A stretch of 64,000 bases of DNA, from NCBI GenBank assembly GCA_905479105.1, contig CAJQLE010000001.1, forward strand, positions 233,628 through 297,627, in the 5' to 3' direction. A program made the position numbers and the translations under genes. This stretch comes from an uncultured Flavobacteriales bacterium (lineage in GTDB: Bacteria; Bacteroidota; Bacteroidia; Flavobacteriales_G; Salibacteraceae). The notes beneath the pieces were generated by a model. It was not told the DNA's origin, ran no database searches, and saw only the letters and a program-made list of their open reading frames with translations. Below are positions 7,840 to 17,159 of the stretch, piece after piece; position 1 is the first letter of the stretch; each line of letters starts with the position of its first letter.

Positions 7840-8677
7840 TTTCTAACAAATGAAATTTTACCAACGCATTGATTGGCTTTCTTTCAAATATTCCTGGTGT
7901 GAGGTTATGTTCAGCGAGAACTTGTCGTATTTCAGTTTCAAATTCGCATGAAATTGATCCTAAAAAATGATGAGGCCAATCGGGATGATTATACTTCAAT
8001 AAATGCTTCTGAACAAATTCTGAAAACACATCATGTAATAGGTTCTGAATAAATTCCGTTTTGCGAAATTCCGAACATATTGGCGCGAATGATGCAATAA
8101 ATGTATTTGGCAATGCGTCCTGATAAACATGATCAAGCACGTCATCTTTATCAAAATTATACACCGAATCAATATGATTTGATATTTCTTCAGGCATATC
8201 TCTATAGCATCTTGCGCGAATGAGTTCTTTTCCAATATGACCTCCACTTCCCTCATCTCCCAAAACGAATCCCAAATTATCTACGTTGTCAAGGATCTTC
8301 CTTCCATCATAAAGACAAGAATTCGAGCCGGTGCCTAAAATACTTGCAACGCCCTTAGTGAATTGACATGCAGCTCTTGCCGCACCTAATAAGTCATGAT
8401 ATATATGCACATTAGCACAAGAAGAGGCGTTAACCAAAGCATCTTTTACAGTTTGATTTCTTTTATCACTTGAACACCCTGCACCATAAAAATGAATAGC
8501 GCTTATTTGATCAATGATTTCTATCGGAATCGTTGATCGAAAAACGTCTTCAATCTTTTTTTGATGCACATAAAATGGGTTTAGACCCATTGACACGAGT
8601 CTGTTCTCTTCTCCGTTTTTCTCGTCAACCAAAACCCAATCGGTTTTTGTTGACCCGCTGTCTGCTATACAAATCAC
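7829..8677 (-). CDS. BadF/BadG-type ATPase, probable N-acetylglucosamine kinase (GTG start)
   Basis: The 282-aa protein belongs to the ASKHA sugar-kinase fold. The phosphate-1 loop DSGSTKTDWVLVD is at residues 6-18, a second loop GTGSNSCLYDG follows around residue 115, and GFVLGDEGSGGHIGKELI (around residue 136) is typical of GlcNAc kinases of the BadF/BadG group. The start must be GTG at 8677 because the essential loop begins five residues later and the nearest upstream in-frame codons run into a stop. A perfect -7 box lies 4 nt before this GTG, so the mRNA is probably leaderless. GlcNAc salvage during wall recycling is a likely role but is inferred. Confidence 0.85.
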   Translation of the reverse strand: MICIADSGSTKTDWVLVDEKNGEENRLVSMGLNPFYVHQKKIEDVFRSTIPIEIIDQISAIHFYGAGCSSDKRNQTVKDALVNASSCANVHIYHDLLGAARAACQFTKGVASILGTGSNSCLYDGRKILDNVDNLGFVLGDEGSGGHIGKELIRARCYRDMPEEISNHIDSVYNFDKDDVLDHVYQDALPNTFIASFAPICSEFRKTEFIQNLLHDVFSEFVQKHLLKYNHPDWPHHFLGSISCEFETEIRQVLAEHNLTPGIFERKPINALVKFHLLENEV

Positions 8678-8681
8678 TTTG

Positions 8682-8689
8682 CAAACATA
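8682..8689 (-). promoter_or_regulatory. -7 box 4 nt before the GTG of the sugar kinase
   Basis: TATGTTTG on the minus strand matches TAnnTTTG. The spacer to the GTG is only CAAA, so transcription would start at or next to the start codon. The -33 position reads GCTG instead of TTTG. Confidence 0.55.
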
Positions 8690-8733
8690 TCAGGCTTATG
8701 AATGTGGGCAGCGAAAATCTCGAAGTTTTAAAC

Positions 8734-8761
8734 AAAAAAACCCCCAATCAAATGATTGGGG
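8734..8761 (-). terminator. Rho-independent terminator of the large T9SS gene
   Basis: A perfect 9-bp stem, CCCCAATCA (8742-8750) with TGATTGGGG (8753-8761), has a very short loop and is followed on the minus strand by seven U residues (8734-8740). It lies 19 nt past the stop of the gene ending at 8781. Confidence 0.9.
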
Positions 8762-8780
8762 CCTCCATATATTTAGTTTA

Positions 8781-11700
8781 TTATTTATTTCTAATAAGTG
8801 TCAGATCACCTCGCCACTCGACTGTTTCGGCATCCAAGGTTGCCTCTTTTCCAGTAACAACATAAAAGTAGGTACCATCCGGCTCGTTTCCTCCATCCCA
8901 TTCACCATCCAACTCATCACTGGTGAAAACCTTGGTTCCCCAGCGATTGTAGATGGTAATCTGGAACTCTTCAATTCCTTCTATATCCCAAACGAATAGG
9001 TCGTTTTGATTATCTCCATTCGGGGTGAAGACGTTAGGAATAAAGAAGTTCGTTACTCGGTCTGTGCGAATTATTACAGCATGCGTATCCGTGCACTGCC
9101 CATTATCTGCAATTAAAAAGACCGTATATGTGCCTATTTCCGGGAAAATATAAGATTGAGATTCAGCATTGCTTACATCATAGCTTTCATAGTCACCAAA
9201 CTGCCAAGAATACGTTAAGCTTCCTGAGTCAGGGCTACTGAAATTATCGAATGTCAATTCCAATGGAACATTTCCTGTAACTGCACCATCCGCAGCAATC
9301 GAAACACCTGTTGTTGTGCTATCTACAGCAAACAAAGCATTAGGACTTGGCTTAACTTCTGTCTCCAATCTTGAATATGCACTTTCGCAACCAAATTCAC
9401 TCACCTGAGTTGCATAAATAATAGTCGGCATATCAACTAATTCACCATAAAAGAATGGATTACCAGCACCCAATAGATCCATATCAGCCGTTGAAGGAAT
9501 ACTGTCCGGGCTCTCCGTTATTCCATTCCATGAATACCACTTGTACGTATTGCTTAACAAACCATCTCCACGAACATTCCAGTTATCACCTTGACAATAA
9601 GGACCACCGCCTTTAACTTTAGGACGGACAGGTGTGCGAGCAATTCTCACATCAACAATCTCTTTATTGTAGCATGTAGTTATTGTATCATATACTTCGT
9701 AGCTGAGAGTGTATAAACCTTCGCCTATATTGCTTGGCATGAAATAGCCATCGTGAAGCTCAACTAAGCTACCGCCCCATCTTCCGTCTTCTCTAGCCGT
9801 TTCTAACAAGACGCTATCTATTATGTTATCGCAGTAAACACTGTCTGCTCCAAAGATCGAAACATCCGGAAGAAGGTTAATACGGAGTTCCTCAGTGGTT
9901 GATGTCCCACACAAACCTTCTATCTCATAGGTTATGCTATATAAACCAGCTTTCATTCCAGCTGTGTTAAAATAAAACTCTCCAGAGCCAACTGGATCCT
10001 CAGTAATTTCATCACCAATCCAAATTCCGAAAGGATCTCCTTCAAAATCATTTAAGTGAATCAACAATTCCTCCCCTGCGCAAATCTTAGGTAGACTGTC
10101 AATTGCAGAACTATATTCATCAATGACTCTCAAGTCGGCTGAATCGGTATTTACACATCCACTGTCATTAATCGTATGGAAAATACGAACAGTATCAGGT
10201 GCTGTGTTTGCATAAGCACTTGGGTCAAAATCGCCTGTTGAAGTAGTGTTTGGTCCAACCCATGTGCCTCCAGACTGATATCCTTCTAACTGCTCAGATT
10301 CACTGAACTTACAGAATGGACCTTCTGTTAAAACTCTCGCATCTGGCAATCCTTTGACGCGAATATTCAGCTCTGACGTGTTGGCGCAAATTCCCTGCAG
10401 CACATAAGTTACTGTAACAGTAGTATCATTTCCAAAACCCGGGTCAACGATATCTGGAGCAAAAACTCCTTCCACAGCATTTACGATACCTGGGCCCAAG
10501 AATGTACCTCCAGGGGTTTGAGCCACTAAGGTATCAAGACCATCTGTGGCGCAATAAACAACTGTGTCTACAGTTCCACCATTAACAGGCTCCAGCATAA
10601 CTGGGAACTGATTAAACACTTCAATAACAATCGTATCCGTATTTCCACAAGTAGGTGTCAAGTTACTTGTTACTACATATGCCGTTGTTTGTGATGGATG
10701 AATCCAAGGATCTTGACATTGCACACAACCAAAATTCTGTCCAACTGCAATAGGGTCTCCATATAAAACTGACCATGAGAATGTGTCTCCACCGTTGGCA
10801 TCGAGTTGAATTGTATCCAAACTACATATGGCGGTATCTGGCCCTAAGAATGTTGCCGGGCTAATGAAAATATTGTAATTGTAAATATTAAATCCCGTTA
10901 CAGGACAGTTGTCATCTTCTACCGTAATATTAAACGGAACAAACGTTTGCGTCACAGGAATCGAACTCCATTCTATATGCACTGTATCTGGATTCCCTCC
11001 TTGGGTACTCCATGTTGCTCCCGGCAAAACCTGATCTATATTGCACGTAATAGTTAAACTATCATTCGAGAGATTACCTGACGTATCTAAGTCAAAAATT
11101 GCAACATCGAACTCAAAGTCTTGACCCACACAAACCTCAATTGTATTTGGACCAGTTTGGACACCTGTACCTCCGAAATTCAGCAGCCCATTGGTATCCT
11201 GCTGTGGAGGAATATTCACACATGAGTCTGTAACGATAAACTGAACATCTCGCTGAGTTGTACTTATTCTAACCCCTGTTGCAGGATCATACTCAGAGAC
11301 CTTTACAGCGATTGCATAATTTGAAGCAATTGCATTAGGATCTTTAAAGGCTGTGAATGTCAGCTCTCCTGTTGCACCATCAATATTTACGCCTTGCATT
11401 GGTTGAATACCTGTGTAAACGAAAGGAAAAGCAGTGTATGTAATATAGTTAAATCCAGTTACATTATTGTAAGTAGACACCGCTGTATCCAACTCCCAAT
11501 GAAGGCTATCACCATCTTGTTCTGAAGCGCCCCAATTGTAAGTCACTGCTTGACCATCGCAAAAGAATGGAATTGGCTTATTCGTAGTAAATCTTGGAGA
11601 ACTATTATTAGGATAAGATTGCTGTTTAAGAGTAGTATAAGCTGCAATGGAAGGTTGACCAGTATAATTCGCACCCGTATTTCGAGCGCCAGTACCATAG

Positions 11701-12131
11701 TAAATCACAAACTCTGAACATGATGATTGAGTCAGAGTACTCAACACCAACTCTTGTTTATACTTATACCATCGAATCCCCAAAAGACCAGTTTGCCAAC
11801 CCGCAACGCAAGAATTCTGTGTTGCAGCCAATGGCGCACAAATAGGGGACGCATCAATTAATGTATCCAAAGGCGCGTTAAACGAATTGGACGAATTCAA
11901 ATCTGGACATTGCACAGAAAAACCGCCATATCCTCCGGATGCAGCACTTGTTGGATTCCCATTAAACGCAGAACCACCACAATATTCAAAAAAGTCCAAG
12001 TACACTTCAAAAGTATCTCCATTAATATGCTCATACGCAATACTCATTCCCATGATATGGGTAGCCTGCACTTTAGAAAACCCTAAAACTGCGAAGAGCA
12101 GAATAATTATTTTTAGACTTACATTTTTCAT
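8781..12131 (-). CDS. Large T9SS type B sorted surface protein with PKD domain
   Basis: The start is ATG at 12131, giving MKNVSLKIIILLFAVLGFSK and a signal peptide ending near VQA. The 1116-residue product has an N-terminal region opening THIMGMSIAYEHINGDTFEV, as in many Bacteroidota adhesin-like proteins, several Ig-like repeats with spaced cysteines, and a PKD-like domain near residues 965-1020 (LTYSWQFGDYES, FPEIGTYTVFLIADNG). It ends in the gliding-motility-associated C-terminal domain: FFIPNVFTPNGDNQNDLFVW, then YNRWGTKVF and DGTYFYVV. That domain directs export and surface attachment through the T9SS. Function is probably adhesion or matrix binding. A weak -7 box (CAACTTTG, 12172-12179) precedes it and a strong terminator follows. 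Confidence 0.88.
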   Translation of the reverse strand: MKNVSLKIIILLFAVLGFSKVQATHIMGMSIAYEHINGDTFEVYLDFFEYCGGSAFNGNPTSAASGGYGGFSVQCPDLNSSNSFNAPLDTLIDASPICAPLAATQNSCVAGWQTGLLGIRWYKYKQELVLSTLTQSSCSEFVIYYGTGARNTGANYTGQPSIAAYTTLKQQSYPNNSSPRFTTNKPIPFFCDGQAVTYNWGASEQDGDSLHWELDTAVSTYNNVTGFNYITYTAFPFVYTGIQPMQGVNIDGATGELTFTAFKDPNAIASNYAIAVKVSEYDPATGVRISTTQRDVQFIVTDSCVNIPPQQDTNGLLNFGGTGVQTGPNTIEVCVGQDFEFDVAIFDLDTSGNLSNDSLTITCNIDQVLPGATWSTQGGNPDTVHIEWSSIPVTQTFVPFNITVEDDNCPVTGFNIYNYNIFISPATFLGPDTAICSLDTIQLDANGGDTFSWSVLYGDPIAVGQNFGCVQCQDPWIHPSQTTAYVVTSNLTPTCGNTDTIVIEVFNQFPVMLEPVNGGTVDTVVYCATDGLDTLVAQTPGGTFLGPGIVNAVEGVFAPDIVDPGFGNDTTVTVTYVLQGICANTSELNIRVKGLPDARVLTEGPFCKFSESEQLEGYQSGGTWVGPNTTSTGDFDPSAYANTAPDTVRIFHTINDSGCVNTDSADLRVIDEYSSAIDSLPKICAGEELLIHLNDFEGDPFGIWIGDEITEDPVGSGEFYFNTAGMKAGLYSITYEIEGLCGTSTTEELRINLLPDVSIFGADSVYCDNIIDSVLLETAREDGRWGGSLVELHDGYFMPSNIGEGLYTLSYEVYDTITTCYNKEIVDVRIARTPVRPKVKGGGPYCQGDNWNVRGDGLLSNTYKWYSWNGITESPDSIPSTADMDLLGAGNPFFYGELVDMPTIIYATQVSEFGCESAYSRLETEVKPSPNALFAVDSTTTGVSIAADGAVTGNVPLELTFDNFSSPDSGSLTYSWQFGDYESYDVSNAESQSYIFPEIGTYTVFLIADNGQCTDTHAVIIRTDRVTNFFIPNVFTPNGDNQNDLFVWDIEGIEEFQITIYNRWGTKVFTSDELDGEWDGGNEPDGTYFYVVTGKEATLDAETVEWRGDLTLIRNK

Positions 12132-12257
12132 TTTATCCAATTTGATATTGATCAGACACGGAAACTAATTGCAAAGTTGTCTGAAGCATGCACAAAATTT
12201 TCACGAATATATTGATACTCCGCTTTATCTAAGATTCATATTAAATTTCAAAAGAAC

Positions 12258-12277
12258 AATCGTGCGATCGAGCGATT
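12258..12277. promoter_or_regulatory. 20-bp dyad in the -33 region of the FAD oxidoreductase promoter
   Basis: The segment reads AATCG-TG-CGATCG-AG-CGATT, an interrupted palindrome with arms AATCG/CGATT around a central CGATCG. It covers the place where a -33 box should be (about 12262-12265) for the -7 box at 12285-12292. A regulator binding site is a reasonable but untested reading. Confidence 0.35.
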
Positions 12278-12284
12278 AGTTTAG

Positions 12285-12292
12285 AACCTTTG
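12285..12292 (+). promoter_or_regulatory. -7 box 5 nt before the FAD oxidoreductase ATG
   Basis: AACCTTTG matches seven of eight positions of TAnnTTTG and is followed by a 5-nt spacer and the ATG at 12298, so the transcript would be leaderless or nearly so. Confidence 0.42.
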
Positions 12293-12297
12293 CACCA

Positions 12298-13332
12298 ATG
12301 TCAACTTTAATAATAGGTGGTGGTTTAGCTGGTATTTGCGTTGCTGAACAGCTCAGCAAATTAAACGAACCGTTCAATTTAGTTCAACCTTCTAGCATGC
12401 CTTCTAGCACTGCTGTTGCAACAGGAATGTTCAATCCTATCGTATTCAAGCGATTAAACCTCAGCTGGATGGTTGATATTCTTATTCCTGAAATGCTTAC
12501 CTTCTATCAATCACTCGAAGAAACACTTGGCATTCAGCTTATTGAGAAGCACAGCCTTTACAAGAAGATTAAAAATAAAGCTTACGAAGACTTCTGGAAT
12601 AAAAGATTAAAGGACCCTGAATACGCTCCGTTCATGGGGGAAATCACCAACACTTATGGCGAAGTAAAGCGAACAGGAACGCTAGATTGCGCGCTACTGC
12701 AAGCTTCTTACCTATCCAAATTAAAGTCTGACAACCTTCTAATTGAAACTGAATTTCAGCTTGAAGAATTAACCATTGACAAGAATGGGTTAATATTCAA
12801 TAACGAGACTTACGATCGAGTGATTTTCTGCGAAGGCGCTTTTGCAGCGCAGAACCCATATTTCGAATGGCTACCCTTCAAACTATGCAAAGGAGAATGG
12901 ATTACAATCAAAACAGAGGAACCTGTAACGGATTTTGTGGTGAATAATGTTGTAAATATTATTCCGCTTGGTAATAATGAATACAAACTCTCGAGCACAT
13001 TCACCTGGGAAGATTTAGATTGGAAAACAACACCACAGGCCGTTGACGATTTACTAAAAGATTTCACGGACCTATTTGCCGTACCGTTTAAGGTAATCGA
13101 CCATAAAGCAGCAATAAGACCAACTGTTGCTGATCGCAGACCTTATTTAGGTTCCGCTCCAGAAAATGATCGCTTGTTTATCTTTAATGGATTAGGATCA
13201 AAAGGAGCTATGCTTGCCCCATACTTCTCCAAACATTTAGTCAATCACATATTTAAAAGCGAAAAGCTACTCCCAGAAGTAGATATAAAACGTCATTACA
13301 AAAGATATCTAAACCGGGACGAAAACAACTGA
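12298..13332 (+). CDS. FAD-dependent oxidoreductase (D-amino-acid oxidase/glycine oxidase superfamily)
   Basis: The 344-aa protein starts with a Rossmann FAD-binding motif, LIIGGGLAGICVAEQL (GxGxxG type, residues 4-19), and ends with a region containing ADRRPYLGSAPENDRLFIFNGLGSKGAMLAPYFS in two blocks, typical of DAO-fold enzymes where the C-terminal part closes the flavin site. The substrate cannot be read from sequence. Enzymes of this group oxidise amines or amino acids, and close relatives are often annotated only as FAD-binding oxidoreductase. It lies alone between a divergent T9SS gene and trhO, each with its own promoter box. Confidence 0.85.
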   Translation: MSTLIIGGGLAGICVAEQLSKLNEPFNLVQPSSMPSSTAVATGMFNPIVFKRLNLSWMVDILIPEMLTFYQSLEETLGIQLIEKHSLYKKIKNKAYEDFWNKRLKDPEYAPFMGEITNTYGEVKRTGTLDCALLQASYLSKLKSDNLLIETEFQLEELTIDKNGLIFNNETYDRVIFCEGAFAAQNPYFEWLPFKLCKGEWITIKTEEPVTDFVVNNVVNIIPLGNNEYKLSSTFTWEDLDWKTTPQAVDDLLKDFTDLFAVPFKVIDHKAAIRPTVADRRPYLGSAPENDRLFIFNGLGSKGAMLAPYFSKHLVNHIFKSEKLLPEVDIKRHYKRYLNRDENN

Positions 13333-13364
13333 CCAAGATCAGAGTTCATTTTCGGTAAAGCACT

Positions 13365-13372
13365 TAATTTTG
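13365..13372 (+). promoter_or_regulatory. -7 box 4 nt before the trhO ATG
   Basis: TAATTTTG matches TAnnTTTG. The spacer CATC separates it from the ATG at 13377, which predicts a leaderless transcript. No clear -33 box is present. Confidence 0.52.
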
Positions 13373-13376
13373 CATC

Positions 13377-14447
13377 ATGTCACTTCATAACAGAATAGAT
13401 AAGCGCGTTTTAAAAGAAATAATCGCCAACGACCCTACTCAGCGTAAGACCTTGTCTTTTTACAAATACTTTAAGATAGATGACACTCAAGCATATCGTG
13501 ATCGGCTTTATAGGGATTGGGAGGCGCTAGGTTGTATGGGTAGAATCTATTTAGCCAATGAAGGAATCAATGCACAGATGAGTGTTCCATTAGACAACTG
13601 GAACGAGTGGGTAGAATATCTGTCTACCGACAGCAACCTCACGAATGTTCCTCTTAAAATCGCTGTTGAAGACGATAGTAAATCTTTCTACAAGCTCAAG
13701 ATCAAAGTGCGCAGTAAAATTTTAGCCGATGGTTTAGACGATAGCACATTTAATCCTTGGAACACGGGAAGGCATCTTAGCGCGAAAGAAATGAATGAAG
13801 CTATTGCACAAGGCGCGATCGTAATAGATATGCGAAATCATTATGAAAGTGAAGTGGGACATTTCGAAGGTGCAATTAAACCTGACGCAGACACATTTAG
13901 ACAAGAGCTAAAGATGGTTGAAGAAATGCTTGAAGGCAAGGAAGATGAAAAGGTTGTAATGTATTGCACCGGAGGAATTCGCTGCGAAAAAGCTAGTGCA
14001 TATTTCAAGCACAAAGGGTTCAAAGACGTAAATCAATTAAGAGGCGGAATTATTGAATACGCCCATCAAGTTCAAGAAAGTAATTTGGAAAACAAATACA
14101 TCGGCAAAAACTTTGTCTTTGACGAGCGGCTTGGTGAACGGATCAGTGACGAAGTCATTGCTCAATGCCACCAATGCGGTGAGCCCTGCGATAATCACAC
14201 AAATTGCGCAAATGTTGAGTGTCACTTACTTTTCATCCAATGCGATGCTTGCAAAGCAAAATATGAAGAATGCTGTTCGGATGAGTGCAATGACATCATT
14301 CATCTTCCGGAAGAGGCGCAGCGAGAAAGAAGAAAAGGAAAACAGCTTCATGGTGATGCGAGAAATGTCTTCAAAAAAGGTCGGTTTAATGGGCGTGCTG
14401 ATGGAAGCATTTCAAAAGTGCCATCTGTTGATCAAATGTCAACATAA
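13377..14447 (+). CDS. trhO: tRNA uridine(34) hydroxylase, rhodanese family
   Basis: TrhO (YceA family) hydroxylates U34 of tRNA on the way to 5-carboxymethoxy- or methoxyuridine. The 356-aa product has the N-terminal acylphosphatase-like domain (CMGRIYLANEGINAQMS), a rhodanese domain with the active-site loop YCTGGIRCEKASAY around residue 200, and a C-terminal cysteine-rich module (CHQCGEPCDNHTNCANVEC and CDACKAKYEECCSDEC) that probably binds zinc. Family members of this length in Bacteroidota share that tail. The gene stands alone, between the FAD oxidoreductase and purH. Confidence 0.9.
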   Translation: MSLHNRIDKRVLKEIIANDPTQRKTLSFYKYFKIDDTQAYRDRLYRDWEALGCMGRIYLANEGINAQMSVPLDNWNEWVEYLSTDSNLTNVPLKIAVEDDSKSFYKLKIKVRSKILADGLDDSTFNPWNTGRHLSAKEMNEAIAQGAIVIDMRNHYESEVGHFEGAIKPDADTFRQELKMVEEMLEGKEDEKVVMYCTGGIRCEKASAYFKHKGFKDVNQLRGGIIEYAHQVQESNLENKYIGKNFVFDERLGERISDEVIAQCHQCGEPCDNHTNCANVECHLLFIQCDACKAKYEECCSDECNDIIHLPEEAQRERRKGKQLHGDARNVFKKGRFNGRADGSISKVPSVDQMST

Positions 14448-14528
14448 GTGGATAAGTTTTGATCTTTAGGCCAAAGAGATTGAATAATATTGCAGCTTAT
14501 TCCGCATAGAAAAAACCTCCCATTTGGC

Positions 14529-16028
14529 ATGAAAGAAATCCGGTCAGCATTAGTCTCTGTATTTAGTAAAGACGGGCTTGATAAAGTCGCTGCAGAACTT
14601 AGCGCAAAAAAAATCACCATATACTCTACTGGCGGCACCGCTGCATTCCTAAAAGAAAAAGGTATTGATGTAATCGAAGTAGAATCCATCACTGAATATC
14701 CATCCATTTTAAGTGGCCGTGTAAAAACACTTCACCCCAAAGTGTTTGGTGGGATCTTGGCTCGATCGTCTGAAGCACAAGATGCCCAAGAACTTGAAAA
14801 ATTTAATATCCCCGTTATCGATTTAGTTGTCGTTGACCTTTACCCTTTTGAAGAAACCGTTGCTGCTGGTGGAACAGATCAAGAAATTATTGAGAAAATT
14901 GATATCGGAGGTATTTCTTTGATTCGAGCCGCTGCTAAAAACTTCAATGACGTTACAATTATTCCTTCAAAAAATCAGTACACTGATCTTCTAAGAATTT
15001 TAAAATCTGGAGGCAAGACTAGTTTGATCGAACGCAAATCCTTAGCATCAAGAGCGTTCGAAGTAACAAAGCTCTACGACAGCGCAATCTCATCCTACTT
15101 CCTTGGAGAAAATTGGAATGAACAGCGCAAAGCATTAAGATACGGTGAAAACCCTCACCAAGAAGGAGCCTATTTAGGCAACATCAATGCATTCATCGAG
15201 CAATTGCATGGAAAAGAGCTTTCTTACAACAATCTTTTAGATGTTGATTCTGCTCTTAGACTCATTCGTGATTTTCAGCATGAAGACCCAACATTTGCAG
15301 TAATCAAACACAATAATGCCTGTGGATTTGCAACACGAGGAGATGCCAAAACAGCATACATTGAGGCTTTAGCTGGAGATCCATTAAGTGCTTTTGGGGG
15401 AATCATCATCTCTAATATCGAAATCGATTTGGCTAGTGCTGAAGAGATAAACAAATTATTTTGCGAAGTAATCATCGCACCATCCTATGATGATGAAGCT
15501 TTAAAATTGCTCCAAAGCAAAAAGAATCGAATCATTCTGATCGATAAACTTCAAGGTTTCCCAGGTAAATCTGCACGTTCTGTATTAAACGGGATCTTAG
15601 AGCAAGACATTGACGCAAAAAATGCCAAACCAGAAGATTTGAGGAACGCAACTAAAAGAGTAGCGACAGCCAGCGAAGTTGAAGATCTTTTATTTGCTAA
15701 TAAACTTGCGAAACACACAAAATCAAATACGATTGTTCTTGCGAAGAATAAGCAACTTATTGGAAGCGGAGTTGGACAAACATCACGTGTAGACGCATTA
15801 AAGCAGGCGATAGAAAAAGCAAAAAGCTTTGGTTTTGAAATTGCGGGCAGTGTTATGGCAAGTGATGCGTTTTTCCCTTTTCCAGATTGTGTTGAAATCG
15901 CAAATGGGGTTGGAATTAAGGCTGTAATTCAACCCGGAGGATCACTCCGAGATCAAGAATCAATTGATTATTGCAATAACAATGGAATAGCAATGGTAAT
16001 GACAGGTGTTAGACACTTCCGTCATTAA
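14529..16028 (+). CDS. purH: Bifunctional AICAR transformylase/IMP cyclohydrolase
   Basis: PurH catalyses the last two steps of IMP synthesis. The ATG at 14529 gives MKEIRSALVSVFSKDGLDK, the conserved N terminus. An upstream TTG at 14490 would add 13 unlikely residues. The IMP cyclohydrolase domain includes IYSTGGTAAFLKEKG and LSGRVKTLHPKVFGGIL (residues about 30-75). The transformylase domain includes LRYGENPHQEGAYLG, the KHNNACG motif with the catalytic Lys-His, and DAFFPFPDCVE. The length of 499 residues is normal. A partial -7 box (TAATATTG, 14485-14492) lies 36 nt upstream. purH next to mreB is a recurring Bacteroidota gene order. Confidence 0.96.
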   Translation: MKEIRSALVSVFSKDGLDKVAAELSAKKITIYSTGGTAAFLKEKGIDVIEVESITEYPSILSGRVKTLHPKVFGGILARSSEAQDAQELEKFNIPVIDLVVVDLYPFEETVAAGGTDQEIIEKIDIGGISLIRAAAKNFNDVTIIPSKNQYTDLLRILKSGGKTSLIERKSLASRAFEVTKLYDSAISSYFLGENWNEQRKALRYGENPHQEGAYLGNINAFIEQLHGKELSYNNLLDVDSALRLIRDFQHEDPTFAVIKHNNACGFATRGDAKTAYIEALAGDPLSAFGGIIISNIEIDLASAEEINKLFCEVIIAPSYDDEALKLLQSKKNRIILIDKLQGFPGKSARSVLNGILEQDIDAKNAKPEDLRNATKRVATASEVEDLLFANKLAKHTKSNTIVLAKNKQLIGSGVGQTSRVDALKQAIEKAKSFGFEIAGSVMASDAFFPFPDCVEIANGVGIKAVIQPGGSLRDQESIDYCNNNGIAMVMTGVRHFRH

Positions 16029-16035
16029 TCGAATT

Positions 16036-16065
16036 GTTGAGAATATTGAAAATAGACTACTTTTA
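16036..16065 (+). promoter_or_regulatory. Candidate promoter of the mreB operon
   Basis: GTTG (16036-16039), an 18-nt spacer and TACTTTTA (16058-16065) match the -33/-7 pattern with one mismatch in each box. It would give a leader of about 30 nt before mreB. Confidence 0.48.
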
Positions 16066-16098
16066 GACCAATCAGAATTGAACAGGAAGAAATAAAAT

Positions 16099-17121
16099 AT
16101 GGGATTGTTCAACATATTTACAGAAGAGATTGCCATCGACTTAGGCACGGCAAACACAATTATCATTCACAATGACAAAGTTGTAGTGGATGAGCCGTCT
16201 ATAGTTGCCGAAGACAGATCAACGAAAAAAATAATTGCTGTTGGCAGACTAGCTATGCAAATGCATGGTAAGACGCACGAAAACATCAGAACGATACGTC
16301 CATTGAAAGATGGTGTTATCGCAGATTTCCATGCTGCAGAGCAGATGATTCGTGGAATGATCAAAATGATTAATTACGGAAATCGTCTTTTCACGCCAAG
16401 TTTAAAGATGGTCATCTGTATTCCATCAGGAATAACTGAAGTAGAAAAAAGAGCCGTTAAAGACTCCGCAGAGCATGCCGGGGCAAAAGAAGTATACCTC
16501 ATTCACGAGCCAATGGCTGCTGCCATAGGTATCGGTATTGACGTTGAGGAGCCGATGGGAAATATGATTATTGATATCGGAGGTGGAACAAGTGAAATTG
16601 CCGTTATCGCCTTAGGAGGTATTGTTTGTGACAAATCTATTCGCGTAGCTGGAGATGAGTTTACTAGTGATATTGAAGATTACATGAGGCGCCAACATAA
16701 CATCTTAATTGGTGAACGTACAGCCGAGAGAATTAAAATTGAAGTCGGAGCCGCGATTACTGAACTTGAAGATCCACCCGAAGATATGGCAGTACACGGT
16801 CGTGACCTAATGACTGGTATTCCAAAAGAAATCATGGTCTCATATGTAGAAATTGGCCATGCATTGGATAAATCTATTTCTAAAATTGAAGAAGCTATTC
16901 TGAGTGCATTAGAAATGACGCCTCCAGAATTATCTGCTGATATTTATAGAACAGGCATTTACTTAGCAGGCGGTGGATCAATGTTAAGAGGGCTAGACAA
17001 ACGTATTAGCATGAAAACAAAGCTTCCCGTTCATGTTGCAGAAGACCCTTTACGCGCTGTAGCTCGTGGAACTGGCATTGCTTTGAAGAATGCTCATCGC
17101 TTCCCATTCTTGATGAGGTAG
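16099..17121 (+). CDS. mreB: Rod shape-determining protein MreB
   Basis: MreB is a bacterial actin that forms membrane-associated filaments and steers the elongasome. The 340-aa product starts MGLFNIFTEEIAIDLGTANT, with the actin phosphate-1 loop DLGTANTII, followed by the phosphate-2 loop DIGGGTSEIAVIALGG around residue 155 and the adenosine motif GIYLAGGGSMLRGLD near residue 290. It heads the mreBCD-mrdA-rodA operon. Its presence implies rod-shaped cells. Confidence 0.97.
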   Translation: MGLFNIFTEEIAIDLGTANTIIIHNDKVVVDEPSIVAEDRSTKKIIAVGRLAMQMHGKTHENIRTIRPLKDGVIADFHAAEQMIRGMIKMINYGNRLFTPSLKMVICIPSGITEVEKRAVKDSAEHAGAKEVYLIHEPMAAAIGIGIDVEEPMGNMIIDIGGGTSEIAVIALGGIVCDKSIRVAGDEFTSDIEDYMRRQHNILIGERTAERIKIEVGAAITELEDPPEDMAVHGRDLMTGIPKEIMVSYVEIGHALDKSISKIEEAILSALEMTPPELSADIYRTGIYLAGGGSMLRGLDKRISMKTKLPVHVAEDPLRAVARGTGIALKNAHRFPFLMR

Positions 17122-17159
17122 CAAAGCATTAAACCGCATAATACAGTTGGTGACTGAAT

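Noticed and set aside
8742..8761. The 8742-8761 hairpin as terminator for the divergent sugar kinase or a plus-strand gene
   Set aside because: The T run is present only in minus-strand RNA after the large T9SS gene, and no plus-strand gene ends here.
12141..12297. RNA gene or attachment site in the 157-bp gap before the FAD oxidoreductase
   Set aside because: No tRNA-like clover leaf, no terminator-flanked RNA and no direct repeats were found beyond the promoter boxes and the dyad.
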